From Micromonospora humi (GTDB taxonomy: Bacteria; Actinomycetota; Actinomycetes; Mycobacteriales; Micromonosporaceae), in NCBI RefSeq assembly GCF_900090105.1, contig NZ_FMDM01000004.1:248001-312000 (forward strand): a stretch of 64,000 nucleotides of DNA, written 5' to 3'. Position numbers and translations under genes: made by a program. Shown piece after piece: positions 40,639-48,400 of the stretch. The notes below the pieces were generated by a model. That model was not told where the DNA came from, made no database searches, and saw only the letters and a program-made list of their open reading frames with translations. The number at the start of each line of letters is the position of its first letter. Position 1 is the stretch's first letter.

Positions 40639-41271
40639 TCAGAAGCGCGGCATGCCGCCGAACTGGCGGTCGCCGGCGTCGCCCAGGCCGGGCACGATGA
40701 ACATCTTGTCGTTCAGACCCTCGTCGATGGACGCGGTGACCAGGCGCAGCGGCAGGCCGGACCGCTCCAGCCGCTCGATGCCGACCGGGGCGGCCAGCAC
40801 GCAGAGCACGGTGATGTCGGTGCAGCCCCGGTCGGCGAGCAGCCGGCAGCAGTGCTCCAGCGAGCCGCCGGTGGCCAGCATCGGGTCGAGCACCAGCACC
40901 GGCAGGCCGCTGAGGTCGCGGGGCAGCGACTCCATGTACGCCCGAGGCTCGTAGGTCTCCTCGTCGCGGGCCAGGCCCACGAAGCCCATCGACGACTCGG
41001 GCACCAGGCCCAGCGCGGCGTCGGCCATGCCGAGCCCGGCCCGCAGCACCGGCACCAGCAGCGGCGGGTTGGCCAGCCGGGTGCCCTCGGTGGCGGTGAC
41101 CGGGGTCTGGATCGGGTAGTTCTCGACGGGGAAGGAGCGCGCGGCCTCGTACACCAGCATGGTGGTGAGTTCGCGCAGCGCGGCCCGGAACGACGCGGAG
41201 TCGGTCCGGGCGTCCCGCATGGCGGTCAGCCGCGTCTGGGCGAGCGGATGGTCAATGACGGTTACGTCCAC
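40639..41271 (-). CDS. upp: Uracil phosphoribosyltransferase
   Basis: 210 aa. Converts uracil and PRPP to UMP (pyrimidine salvage). PRPP loop [13 protein letters not shown] and the C-terminal uracil-binding block [14 protein letters not shown] are diagnostic; the N-terminal [18 protein letters not shown] is typical of Upp. ATG at 41271. Divergent from deoC by 136 bases; both act on nucleoside salvage, so shared regulation is possible, though I see no clear operator between them. Confidence 0.96.
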   Translation of the reverse strand: MDVTVIDHPLAQTRLTAMRDARTDSASFRAALRELTTMLVYEAARSFPVENYPIQTPVTATEGTRLANPPLLVPVLRAGLGMADAALGLVPESSMGFVGLARDEETYEPRAYMESLPRDLSGLPVLVLDPMLATGGSLEHCCRLLADRGCTDITVLCVLAAPVGIERLERSGLPLRLVTASIDEGLNDKMFIVPGLGDAGDRQFGGMPRF

Positions 41272-41394
41272 GATCGCTCAACCTACCGGTCCCCGGCCCG
41301 GCGCACGCCGGGTGCGGCCCGACCAGCGACGCCGCTCACGTGCAACCGGTCCGGCCGCTCGGCCGTGACCAAGATCACTCGACTCGCGGGTGCG

Positions 41395-41408
41395 TACTAT
41401 TCGGGGCA
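41395..41408 (+). promoter_or_regulatory. Likely -10 box of leaderless deoC transcript
   Basis: TACTAT at 41395-41400 lies seven bases before the deoC ATG at 41408, and no Shine-Dalgarno separates them. Transcription would start at or next to the A of ATG. Confidence 0.5.
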
Positions 41409-42367
41409 TGACGGCGACAGCGACGTCGGCCCGGTCGGACCTCTCCGAGCTGGGACGATCCGAGACCGCTCTGCGGACCTTCCTGCACGGCCTACCGGGC
41501 GTGGACCAGGTCGGCGCGGAGCAGCGGGCGGCCCAACTCGGCACCCGCTCCATCAAGACCACGGCCAAGGCCGAGGCGATCGACCTGGCGATCCGGATGG
41601 TCGACCTGACCACCCTGGAGGGGGCCGACACCCCGGACAAGGTACGGGCGCTGGCCGCGAAGGCGCTGCGTCCCGACCCGGCGGACCCGAGCTGCCCGCA
41701 CGTCGGCGCGGTCTGCGTGTATCCCGCCATGGTCCCGCACGTGGCCGAGGTGCTGGCCGGCAGCGGCGTGCACCTGGCCAGCGTGGCGACCGCGTTCCCG
41801 TCCGGGCAGGCGCCGCTGGAGATCAAGCTGGCCGACGTCCGGGCCGCCGTCGCGGCGGGCGCGGACGAGATCGACATGGTGATCAACCGGGGCGCGTTCC
41901 TGGCCGGTCGCTACTCCGAGGTCCACGACGAGATCGTGGCCACCAAGGAGGCGTGCGGGGACGCGCACCTCAAGGTGATCCTGGAGACCGGCGAGCTGGC
42001 CACCTACGACAACGTGCGCCGCGCCTCGTGGCTCGCCATGCTGGCCGGCGGGGACTTCATCAAGACCTCCACCGGCAAGGTCCCGGTCGCGGCCACGCTG
42101 CCGGTGACCCTGGTGATGCTGGAGGCGGTCCGCGACTTCCGCGCCGCCACCGGGCGGCAGGTCGGCGTGAAGCCGGCCGGCGGCATCAAGAACACCAAGG
42201 ACGCGATCAAGTACCTGGTCATGGTCAACGAGACCGTCGGCGCCGACTGGCTCGACCCGGACTGGTTCCGCTTCGGCGCGTCCAGCCTGCTCAACGACCT
42301 GCTCATGCAACGCACCAAGCTGACGACCGGCGTCTACGCCGGCCCCGACTACTTCACCCTGGACTGA
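41408..42367 (+). CDS. deoC: Deoxyribose-phosphate aldolase
   Basis: 319 aa. Cleaves 2-deoxyribose-5-phosphate to glyceraldehyde-3-phosphate and acetaldehyde. Schiff-base Lys in GGDFIKTSTGKVP, and GVKPAGGIKNTKDAIKYL is the second conserved Lys block; KVILETGEL carries the other active-site residues. The N-terminus is about 60 residues longer than in E. coli DeoC, as usual in actinomycetes. First gene of a run with two aldehyde dehydrogenase genes (5-base gap), which could consume the acetaldehyde. ATG at 41408. Confidence 0.95.
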   Translation: MTATATSARSDLSELGRSETALRTFLHGLPGVDQVGAEQRAAQLGTRSIKTTAKAEAIDLAIRMVDLTTLEGADTPDKVRALAAKALRPDPADPSCPHVGAVCVYPAMVPHVAEVLAGSGVHLASVATAFPSGQAPLEIKLADVRAAVAAGADEIDMVINRGAFLAGRYSEVHDEIVATKEACGDAHLKVILETGELATYDNVRRASWLAMLAGGDFIKTSTGKVPVAATLPVTLVMLEAVRDFRAATGRQVGVKPAGGIKNTKDAIKYLVMVNETVGADWLDPDWFRFGASSLLNDLLMQRTKLTTGVYAGPDYFTLD

Positions 42368-42372
42368 ACGCG

Positions 42373-43803
42373 ATGTTCGAGTACGCACCCGCCCCCGAGT
42401 CACGCTCGGTGGTCGACATCCGGCCCTCGTACGGGCTCTTCGTCGACGGGACGTTCGTCGACCCGTCCGACGGCGGCAGCTTCAAGTCGGTCAACCCGGC
42501 CTCCGAGGAGGTGCTGGCCGAGATCGCCGAGGCCGGCGGCGAGGACGTGGACCGCGCGGTCCGCGCCGCGCGCACGGCGTACGAGAAGGTCTGGGGCCCG
42601 ATGCCGGGCCGGGACCGGGCGAAGTACCTGTTCCGGATCGCCCGGATCGTCCAGGAGCGCTCGCGCGAGCTGGCCGTGCTGGAGTCGCTGGACAACGGCA
42701 AGCCGATCCGGGAGTCCCGCGACGTCGACCTGCCGCTGGTCGCCGCGCACTTCTTCTACTACGCCGGCTGGGCCGACAAGCTGGAGCACGCCGGGTTCGG
42801 CGCGAACCCGCGCCCGCTGGGCGTGGCCGCGCAGGTCATCCCGTGGAACTTCCCGCTGCTCATGCTGGCCTGGAAGATCGCCCCGGCGCTCGCCGCCGGC
42901 AACACGGTGGTGCTGAAGCCGGCCGAGACCACCCCGCTGACCGCGCTGCTGTTCGCCGAGATCTGCCAGCAGGCCGACCTGCCGGCCGGCGTGGTCAACA
43001 TCGTCACCGGCGCCGGCGACACCGGCCGGGCGCTGGTCGAGCACCCGGGCGTGGACAAGGTCGCGTTCACCGGCTCCACCGAGGTCGGCCGGGCCATCGC
43101 CCGCGCCGTCGCCGGCACCCGCAAGAAGCTGACGCTGGAGCTGGGCGGCAAGGCCGCCAACATCGTCTTCGACGACGCCCCGGTCGACCAGGCGGTCGAG
43201 GGGATCGTCAACGGCATCTTCTTCAACCAGGGGCACGTCTGCTGCGCCGGTTCCCGCCTGCTGGTGCAGGAGTCGGTCGCGGACGAGGTGCTGGAGTCGC
43301 TCAAGCGGCGGATGGCCCGGCTGCGGGTCGGTGACCCGCTGGACAAGAACACCGACGTCGGGGCGATCAACTCGGCCGAGCAGCTGGCGCGGATCCGCGA
43401 GCTGTCCGAGGTCGGCGCCGCCGAGGGCGCGCAGCGCTGGTCGCCGCCGTGCGAGCTGCCCGACCGCGGCTTCTGGTTCGCGCCGACCATCTTCACCGGG
43501 GTCACCCAGGCGCACCGGATCGCCCGCGAGGAGATCTTCGGCCCGGTGCTGTCCGTGCTGACCTTCCGCACCCCGGCCGAGGCGGTCGAGAAGGCCAACA
43601 ACACGCCGTACGGGCTGTCGGCCGGGATCTGGACCGACAAGGGTTCCCGGATCCTCTGGACGGCCGACCGGCTGCGCGCCGGCGTGGTCTGGGCCAACAC
43701 GTTCAACAAGTTCGACCCGACCTCGCCGTTCGGCGGCTACAAGGAGTCGGGTTACGGTCGCGAGGGCGGCCGGCACGGGCTGGAGGGGTACCTCAATGTC
43801 TGA
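42373..43803 (+). CDS. Aldehyde dehydrogenase (catalytic member of pair)
   Basis: 476 aa NAD(P)-dependent aldehyde dehydrogenase. Complete set: IPWNFPLLMLAWKIAPALAAGN, FTGSTEVGR, LELGGKAANIV (Glu base), QGHVCCAGSRLLV (nucleophile Cys), and EEIFGPVLSV. Oxidises an aldehyde to its acid; with deoC upstream, acetaldehyde is a likely substrate. ATG at 42373 is five bases after the deoC stop. It overlaps the start of the next, truncated aldehyde dehydrogenase by eight bases. A longer open frame from 40852 is a shadow of upp and deoC. Confidence 0.94.
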   Translation: MFEYAPAPESRSVVDIRPSYGLFVDGTFVDPSDGGSFKSVNPASEEVLAEIAEAGGEDVDRAVRAARTAYEKVWGPMPGRDRAKYLFRIARIVQERSRELAVLESLDNGKPIRESRDVDLPLVAAHFFYYAGWADKLEHAGFGANPRPLGVAAQVIPWNFPLLMLAWKIAPALAAGNTVVLKPAETTPLTALLFAEICQQADLPAGVVNIVTGAGDTGRALVEHPGVDKVAFTGSTEVGRAIARAVAGTRKKLTLELGGKAANIVFDDAPVDQAVEGIVNGIFFNQGHVCCAGSRLLVQESVADEVLESLKRRMARLRVGDPLDKNTDVGAINSAEQLARIRELSEVGAAEGAQRWSPPCELPDRGFWFAPTIFTGVTQAHRIAREEIFGPVLSVLTFRTPAEAVEKANNTPYGLSAGIWTDKGSRILWTADRLRAGVVWANTFNKFDPTSPFGGYKESGYGREGGRHGLEGYLNV

Positions 43804-44620
43804 GCGGGTCGCGGTACGCAAGACGTACAAGCTCTTCATCGGCGGGAAGTTCCCGCGCAGCGAGTCGGGACGGTCGTATCTCGTGCAGGACTCCAACGTG
43901 TCGCTGGCCTCCCGCAAGGACGCGCGGGACGCGGTCGTCGCGGCCCGCGCCGCGGTGAAGGGCTGGGCCGGGGCGACCGCCTACAACCGGGGCCAGATCC
44001 TCTACCGGGTGGCCGAGATGCTGGAGGGCCGGCGCGAGCAGTTCGTGGCGCTCGGCGTGCCGGCCGACGAGGTGGACGCCGCGATCGACCGCTGGGTCTG
44101 GTACGCGGGCTGGGCCGACAAGCTGGCGCAGGTCTACGGCGGCGCGAACCCGGTGGCCGGCCCGTACTTCAACCTGTCGGCGCCGGAGCCGACCGGCGTG
44201 GTGGCCGTGGTGGCGCCCGAGGCCCCGGCGCTGCTCGGCCTGGTCAGCGTGATCGCCCCGGCGATCGTCACCGGCAACACCGTGGTGGTGGCCGCCTCCC
44301 CGGCGGCGCCGCTGGCGGCGGTGACGCTGGCCGAGGTGCTGGCCACCTCCGACCTGCCGGGCGGCGTGGTCAACATCCTCACCGGGAAGATCACCGAGAC
44401 GGCGCCGACGCTCGCCGCGCACATGGACGTCAACGCCGTCGACCTGACCGGTGTGACCGACGCCGAGCTGGCGGTGGAGTTGGAGGTCAAGGCCGCGGAG
44501 AACCTCAAGCGGGTGCTCCGCCCCGCCCCGGCCGACCACGACTGGCGCAGTGACCCGGGCCTGGCCCGGATGACCACGCTCCTGGAGACCAAGACGGTCT
44601 GGCACCCCAAGGGCGTCTGA
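43796..44620 (+). CDS. Short aldehyde dehydrogenase-like protein lacking catalytic domain
   Basis: 274 aa. Residues 5-210 match the N-terminal cofactor-binding part of aldehyde dehydrogenases (YKLFIGGKFPRSESGRSY, then PEPTGVVAVVAPEAPALLGLVSVI, GNTVVVAASPAAPLAAV, GGVVNILTG). The protein ends without the nucleophile Cys or the EEIFGP region, replaced by a short C-terminal tail. The start (ATG 43796) overlaps the stop of the full-length gene. I recall the same deoC/ALDH/short-ALDH order in streptomycetes, so it looks like a maintained pair and not a decaying gene. It may be a non-catalytic partner of the first enzyme. Confidence 0.85.
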   Translation: MSERVAVRKTYKLFIGGKFPRSESGRSYLVQDSNVSLASRKDARDAVVAARAAVKGWAGATAYNRGQILYRVAEMLEGRREQFVALGVPADEVDAAIDRWVWYAGWADKLAQVYGGANPVAGPYFNLSAPEPTGVVAVVAPEAPALLGLVSVIAPAIVTGNTVVVAASPAAPLAAVTLAEVLATSDLPGGVVNILTGKITETAPTLAAHMDVNAVDLTGVTDAELAVELEVKAAENLKRVLRPAPADHDWRSDPGLARMTTLLETKTVWHPKGV

Positions 44621-44627
44621 GACCGGT

Positions 44628-44643
44628 CTACTACGCGGGGTAG
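44628..44643. promoter_or_regulatory. Candidate BlaI operator upstream of blaI
   Basis: CTACTACGCGGGGTAG, ten bases before the GTG of the BlaI-type gene. CTAC/GTAG half-sites resemble BlaI/MecI boxes. A related CTAC-GT-GTAG is found in front of cydA. Confidence 0.55.
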
Positions 44644-44652
44644 GATTGACGG

Positions 44653-45102
44653 GTGACTCGGCTGGGGGACCTTGAGCGTGCGGTGATGGACGTGTTGTGG
44701 GACTCGGTGCCCGCCACGTCGGACGGCGTGACCGTGCGCGAGGTCGCCGACGCCCTGGACGGGCGTGAGTTGGCCTACACCACGGTCATGACGGTGCTCG
44801 ACCGGCTCGCCGGCAAGGGCATGGTGCAGCGCGAGCGGGAGGGGCGGGCCTGGCGTTACCGGCCCGCCGCCACCCGCGAGGCGCACATCGCCCAGCTCAT
44901 GCTCGACGCCCTCGACCTCGGTGGCAGCCGGGACGCCGCGCTGGTGCGCTTCGCCCGCTCGGTGACCGGCACGGAGGCGGACGTGCTCCGCGCCGCGCTC
45001 GGCGCCGAGGCCGCCGGAACAGCCCCGCACGCCGGGCTGACCGACCGGGTCGAGGATCCGCGGCCCGCCGGGCCGGCGCTCGACGAGGCGACGGACCGGT
45101 AG
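44653..45102 (+). CDS. BlaI/MecI-family transcriptional repressor
   Basis: 149 aa, penicillinase-repressor winged helix: LGDLERAVMDVLWD, REVADALDGRELAYTTVMTVLDRLAGKGMVQRE, and the wing GRAWRYRPAATREAH. A helical dimerisation part (90-125) and Ala/Pro-rich tail follow. BlaI proteins repress until cleaved, normally by an adjacent M56 peptidase, which is the next gene (10-base gap). Candidate operators precede both this gene and the cyd cluster. GTG start at 44653. Confidence 0.93.
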   Translation: MTRLGDLERAVMDVLWDSVPATSDGVTVREVADALDGRELAYTTVMTVLDRLAGKGMVQREREGRAWRYRPAATREAHIAQLMLDALDLGGSRDAALVRFARSVTGTEADVLRAALGAEAAGTAPHAGLTDRVEDPRPAGPALDEATDR

Positions 45103-45112
45103 GGCGGCCGCC

Positions 45113-46018
45113 GTGGCGTACGCCGTGCACTTCGCCGCGACCATCCTGGCCTGCTGGCTGACCGCGCAGGTCCTCGCCGCCGCGCGGTGGACGTGGCGGG
45201 CGCCCCGGGTGGCGATCGTCTGCTGGCAGGCGGTCGGCCTGGCGCTCGGCCTCTCCGCGATGGGCCTGCCGATGGCGGTGGGTCTGGCCGCCTACGACCG
45301 GCCGACCGGCGGCGCGCTGCTGGCGCTCGCCGACGACCTGGCCCACGGCACGCTGCCGGCCGGCGTGGGCGCGGCGCACCTGGGCCTGGTCGGGGTGGGC
45401 TTCGGCATCGGCGCGGTGCTGCTGACCACGACCGTGCGCGCGGTGCACGGCGCGGTGCGCGCCCAGCGCCGGCACCGGGAGCTGCTCAGCCTGGTCGCCC
45501 GGCGCGATCCGACGGTGCCCGGCGCGCTGGTGCTCGACCATCCGAGCGCGGCGGCCTACTGCCTGCCCGGGGTGCGGCCCCGGGTGGTGGTGAGCGCCGG
45601 CACTGTCGACCTGCTCGACCCGGCCGAGCTGGCGGCGGTGCTCACCCACGAGCGGGCGCACGCCCAGGAGCGGCACGACCTGGTGTTGCTGCCGTTCACC
45701 GCGCTGTGCCGGGCGCTGCCCTGGTTCGGCTGGGTGCGCGACGCGCACGCGCGGGTGGCGTTGCTGGTCGAGATGCGCGCCGACGACAAGGCCCGGGAGC
45801 TGCACGCGGAGGAGCCGCTGGCGGGCGCGCTGCGCCGGTTCGCGGCCGCCGGACACCGGCTCACGCCGGCCGGCACCCTCGGCATCGGGGACCGTGACCT
45901 CGACGTACGCGTGCAGCGGCTGCTGGTCGCGGACCGTCCGCCGCGGGTGCTGGGCGCCACCGCGCTGGCCGTCGCCGCCACGCTGGTGACGTTGCCGATC
46001 TCGCTGTTCCTGAGCTGA
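45113..46018 (+). CDS. M56-family membrane metallopeptidase
   Basis: 301 aa, four predicted helices with a zinc peptidase motif LTHERAHAQERHDL (HExxH) at about residues 181-194 in the cytoplasmic loop, plus YCLPGVRPRVVVSAGTVDLL ahead of it, as in BlaR1/MecR1 protease domains. There is no penicillin-binding sensor domain, so the trigger is not a beta-lactam by this protein alone. Probable role: site-specific cleavage of the adjacent BlaI repressor. GTG start at 45113. It ends 100 bases before cydA. Confidence 0.9.
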   Translation: MAYAVHFAATILACWLTAQVLAAARWTWRAPRVAIVCWQAVGLALGLSAMGLPMAVGLAAYDRPTGGALLALADDLAHGTLPAGVGAAHLGLVGVGFGIGAVLLTTTVRAVHGAVRAQRRHRELLSLVARRDPTVPGALVLDHPSAAAYCLPGVRPRVVVSAGTVDLLDPAELAAVLTHERAHAQERHDLVLLPFTALCRALPWFGWVRDAHARVALLVEMRADDKARELHAEEPLAGALRRFAAAGHRLTPAGTLGIGDRDLDVRVQRLLVADRPPRVLGATALAVAATLVTLPISLFLS

Positions 46019-46067
46019 CGACCCCTACGGGCCTTCTCCGGGTCCGCGCGGCCCGATAGGTAGCGAC

Positions 46068-46078
46068 ACTACGTGTAG
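46068..46078. promoter_or_regulatory. Candidate BlaI operator upstream of cydA
   Basis: ACTACGTGTAG, containing CTAC-GT-GTAG, about 40 bases before the cydA ATG at 46119. Half-sites match the box at 44628-44643. It would place the cytochrome bd cluster under the adjacent BlaI/M56 pair. Confidence 0.45.
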
Positions 46079-46118
46079 GCTCGCTATGACAAGCGATCCA
46101 ACCCGTGGGAGCGCCGCC

Positions 46119-47366
46119 ATGGATCCCCTCCTCCTCGCCCGCCTGCAGTTCGCCACCACCACCTCGCTCCACTTCCTCTTCGTGGTGGTCACGCTCGGCC
46201 TGGTCACCCTCCTGGTCGGGCTCCAGACGGCCGGCTACCTCACCGGCAAGCCGGTCTACGAGCGGCTGACCCGGTTCTGGGGCCAGCTCTACGTGATCAA
46301 CTACGTGCTCGGCATCGCCACCGGGATCGTGATGGAGTTCCAGTTCGGGCTGAACTGGAGCGGCCTGTCGCGCTACGTCGGCAACGTGTTCGGTGCGCCG
46401 CTGGCCATCGAGACACTCGTGGCGTTCTTCCTGGAGTCCACGTTCCTCGGCATGTGGATCTTCGGCTGGCACCGGCTCCGGCGCGGCGTACACCTGTTGC
46501 TGCTCTGGGGGGTCGCGATCACCGCGTACGCCTCGGCGTTCTGGATCATGGTGGCCAACGCCTGGCTCCAGCACCCGGTCGGCTACGAGGTGCGCGACGG
46601 CGTCGCCCACCTCACCGACTTCGGCGCGCTGGTCACCAACCCCACATTCGGATTCGCGTTCGGGCACGTGGTGTCCGCCAGCCTGGTCACCGGCGGCCTG
46701 CTGATGGCCGCGGTCAGCGCCTGGCACCTGCTGCGCCGCACGCCCGACTTCCGGCTCTTCCGCACCTCGCTGCGGCTCGGGCTGGTCACCGCGGCGCTCG
46801 CGGTGAGTGCCGTGCAGGGCTTCGGCTTCGCCCAGTTCGGCCCGGTCGGGCAACTCCAGCCGACCAAGTTCGGCGGCGGCCCGGACCGGGACGCGACGGT
46901 CGCCGACTGGACCACCCGGTACGGCCCCGGCGACTGGGACCCGCCGGTGCTGTCCAGCGTCGGCCTCGGCTTCATGATCCTGATCGGCTTCGCGCTGGGC
47001 TGCGTCTGGCTCCTGCTGCCGCTGCTCTGGCGCGACTGGATCATCCGGCTGAGGTTCCCGCTCTGGCTGGTCCTGCTCGGCCTGCCGCTGCCGTTCGTGG
47101 CGGTGCTGCTGGGCTGGATCGCCCGCGAGGTGGGCCGACAGCCCTGGGCGGCGTACGGGCTGCTGCCCACCGCACAGGCCGTCTCCCCGGTCCCGCCCGG
47201 GCTGATGCTCACCTCGCTGATCGGGTTCACCCTGCTGCTCGGCGCGCTCACCGTCGCCAACTGGGTGCTGCTGGCCCGGCACGCCGCGCGCGGCGCGGTC
47301 GACCCGCTGCTCGGCCGCCCACCCGCGCCCGACCCCGACGACCACCACCAGCCCGTGTTCGCCTGA
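46119..47366 (+). CDS. cydA: Cytochrome bd oxidase subunit I
   Basis: 415 aa quinol oxidase subunit carrying hemes b558, b595 and d. N-terminal MDPLLLARLQFATTTSLHFLF includes axial His18; GREVGRQPW-type GRQPW box (here EVGRQPWAAYGLLPT) is present. About nine helices. The quinol loop is short, as in many actinobacterial CydA. I prefer the ATG at 46119 with GGGAG eight bases upstream; an ATG at 46086 falls at the presumed transcription start and would add 11 residues. First gene of cydABDC. Confidence 0.94.
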   Translation: MDPLLLARLQFATTTSLHFLFVVVTLGLVTLLVGLQTAGYLTGKPVYERLTRFWGQLYVINYVLGIATGIVMEFQFGLNWSGLSRYVGNVFGAPLAIETLVAFFLESTFLGMWIFGWHRLRRGVHLLLLWGVAITAYASAFWIMVANAWLQHPVGYEVRDGVAHLTDFGALVTNPTFGFAFGHVVSASLVTGGLLMAAVSAWHLLRRTPDFRLFRTSLRLGLVTAALAVSAVQGFGFAQFGPVGQLQPTKFGGGPDRDATVADWTTRYGPGDWDPPVLSSVGLGFMILIGFALGCVWLLLPLLWRDWIIRLRFPLWLVLLGLPLPFVAVLLGWIAREVGRQPWAAYGLLPTAQAVSPVPPGLMLTSLIGFTLLLGALTVANWVLLARHAARGAVDPLLGRPPAPDPDDHHQPVFA

Positions 47367-47377
47367 GGGAGCCCACC

Positions 47378-48400
47378 GTGGAACTCGCCTGGTACGCCCT
47401 GCTCGGCCTCTTCTTCGCCACCTACCTGGTGCTCGGCGGCTACGACTACGGCGTCGGCCTGCTGCTGGCCCGGCGCGCCGGCACCGGACCGGGCGACGCG
47501 CTCGCCCGCCGGGTCGCGCTGACCGCCGTCGGCCCGTTCTTCCTCGGCAACGAGGTCTGGCTGGTGGCCGCCGTCGGCATCCTGTTCGGCGCGTTCCCCA
47601 CCCTGGAGGGCGAGCTGCTCTCCGGCTTCTACCCGGTCGTGCTCGGCGCGCTGGCCGGGGTGGTGCTGGTGACCGCCGGCGTGCAGTTGCGCGGCCGGGC
47701 CGGCGGCGAGGCGGCCCGGGCCGGCTGGGACCGGCTCGTGGTGGTCGGCAGCGTGCTCGCGGCGCTGGGCTGGGGCGCCCTGCTCGGCGGCCTGCTCCAG
47801 GGCGTGCCGCTCACCGCCGACGGGCACGTCGCGGGCGTCGGCCACGTGGCCACCCCGTTCGTGGCCGCCGCCGGGCTGACACTGGTCGCGCTGGTCGCGC
47901 TGCACGGTGCGACCTTCCTCACGCTGCGGCTGCCGGCCACCGACGCGCCGGCGCTCGCCCGGCTGGCCCGCGGCCTGGTGCCCGCCGCGCTCACCGCGGT
48001 CGCCGCGGCCACCGTCCTGGGCCTGCTCTCCGACCGGGTACGCGCCGCCGTGGCGCGACCGGCGATCGCCGTACTCCTGCCGTTGGCGCTGGTGGCGGCG
48101 CTGTTGGTGGCCGGCGCGGCGCTGCGCCGCGGTCGGGCCGGGGTGGCCTTCGCCGCCACCGCGACGGCGCTGGCGCTGCCCGTGCCGCTGGTCGGCGCCG
48201 CGCTGTGGCCCCGGATCCTGGTCTCCACCACCGACCCGGCGACGTCGCTGACCGTCGCCGAGGCGGCCGCGAGCCGACCGACGCTGGCACTGCTGGGCTG
48301 GCTCGTGCTGCCGCTCCTGCCGGCCCTACTAGGCTTTCAGGCGATGTGCTGGTGGGTGTTCCGGGGACGGATCGACGGCAGGGCACCGGTGTACTGGTGA
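47378..48400 (+). CDS. cydB: Cytochrome bd oxidase subunit II
   Basis: 340 aa, about nine helices. N-terminal YALLGLFFATYLVLGGYDYGVGLLL and PFFLGNEVWLVAAVGILFGAFP are diagnostic CydB blocks. It supports heme assembly in CydA and completes the oxidase, which reduces oxygen to water with high affinity. GTG at 47378 follows GAGGGAGCC, 11 bases after the cydA stop. Its TGA overlaps the GTG of cydD (GTGA), so the four genes are translationally linked. Confidence 0.94.
   Translation: MELAWYALLGLFFATYLVLGGYDYGVGLLLARRAGTGPGDALARRVALTAVGPFFLGNEVWLVAAVGILFGAFPTLEGELLSGFYPVVLGALAGVVLVTAGVQLRGRAGGEAARAGWDRLVVVGSVLAALGWGALLGGLLQGVPLTADGHVAGVGHVATPFVAAAGLTLVALVALHGATFLTLRLPATDAPALARLARGLVPAALTAVAAATVLGLLSDRVRAAVARPAIAVLLPLALVAALLVAGAALRRGRAGVAFAATATALALPVPLVGAALWPRILVSTTDPATSLTVAEAAASRPTLALLGWLVLPLLPALLGFQAMCWWVFRGRIDGRAPVYW

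Noticed and set aside
40852..42372. Long upstream extension of the aldehyde dehydrogenase
   Set aside because: Overlaps upp and deoC in other frames; a normal enzyme start is at 42373.
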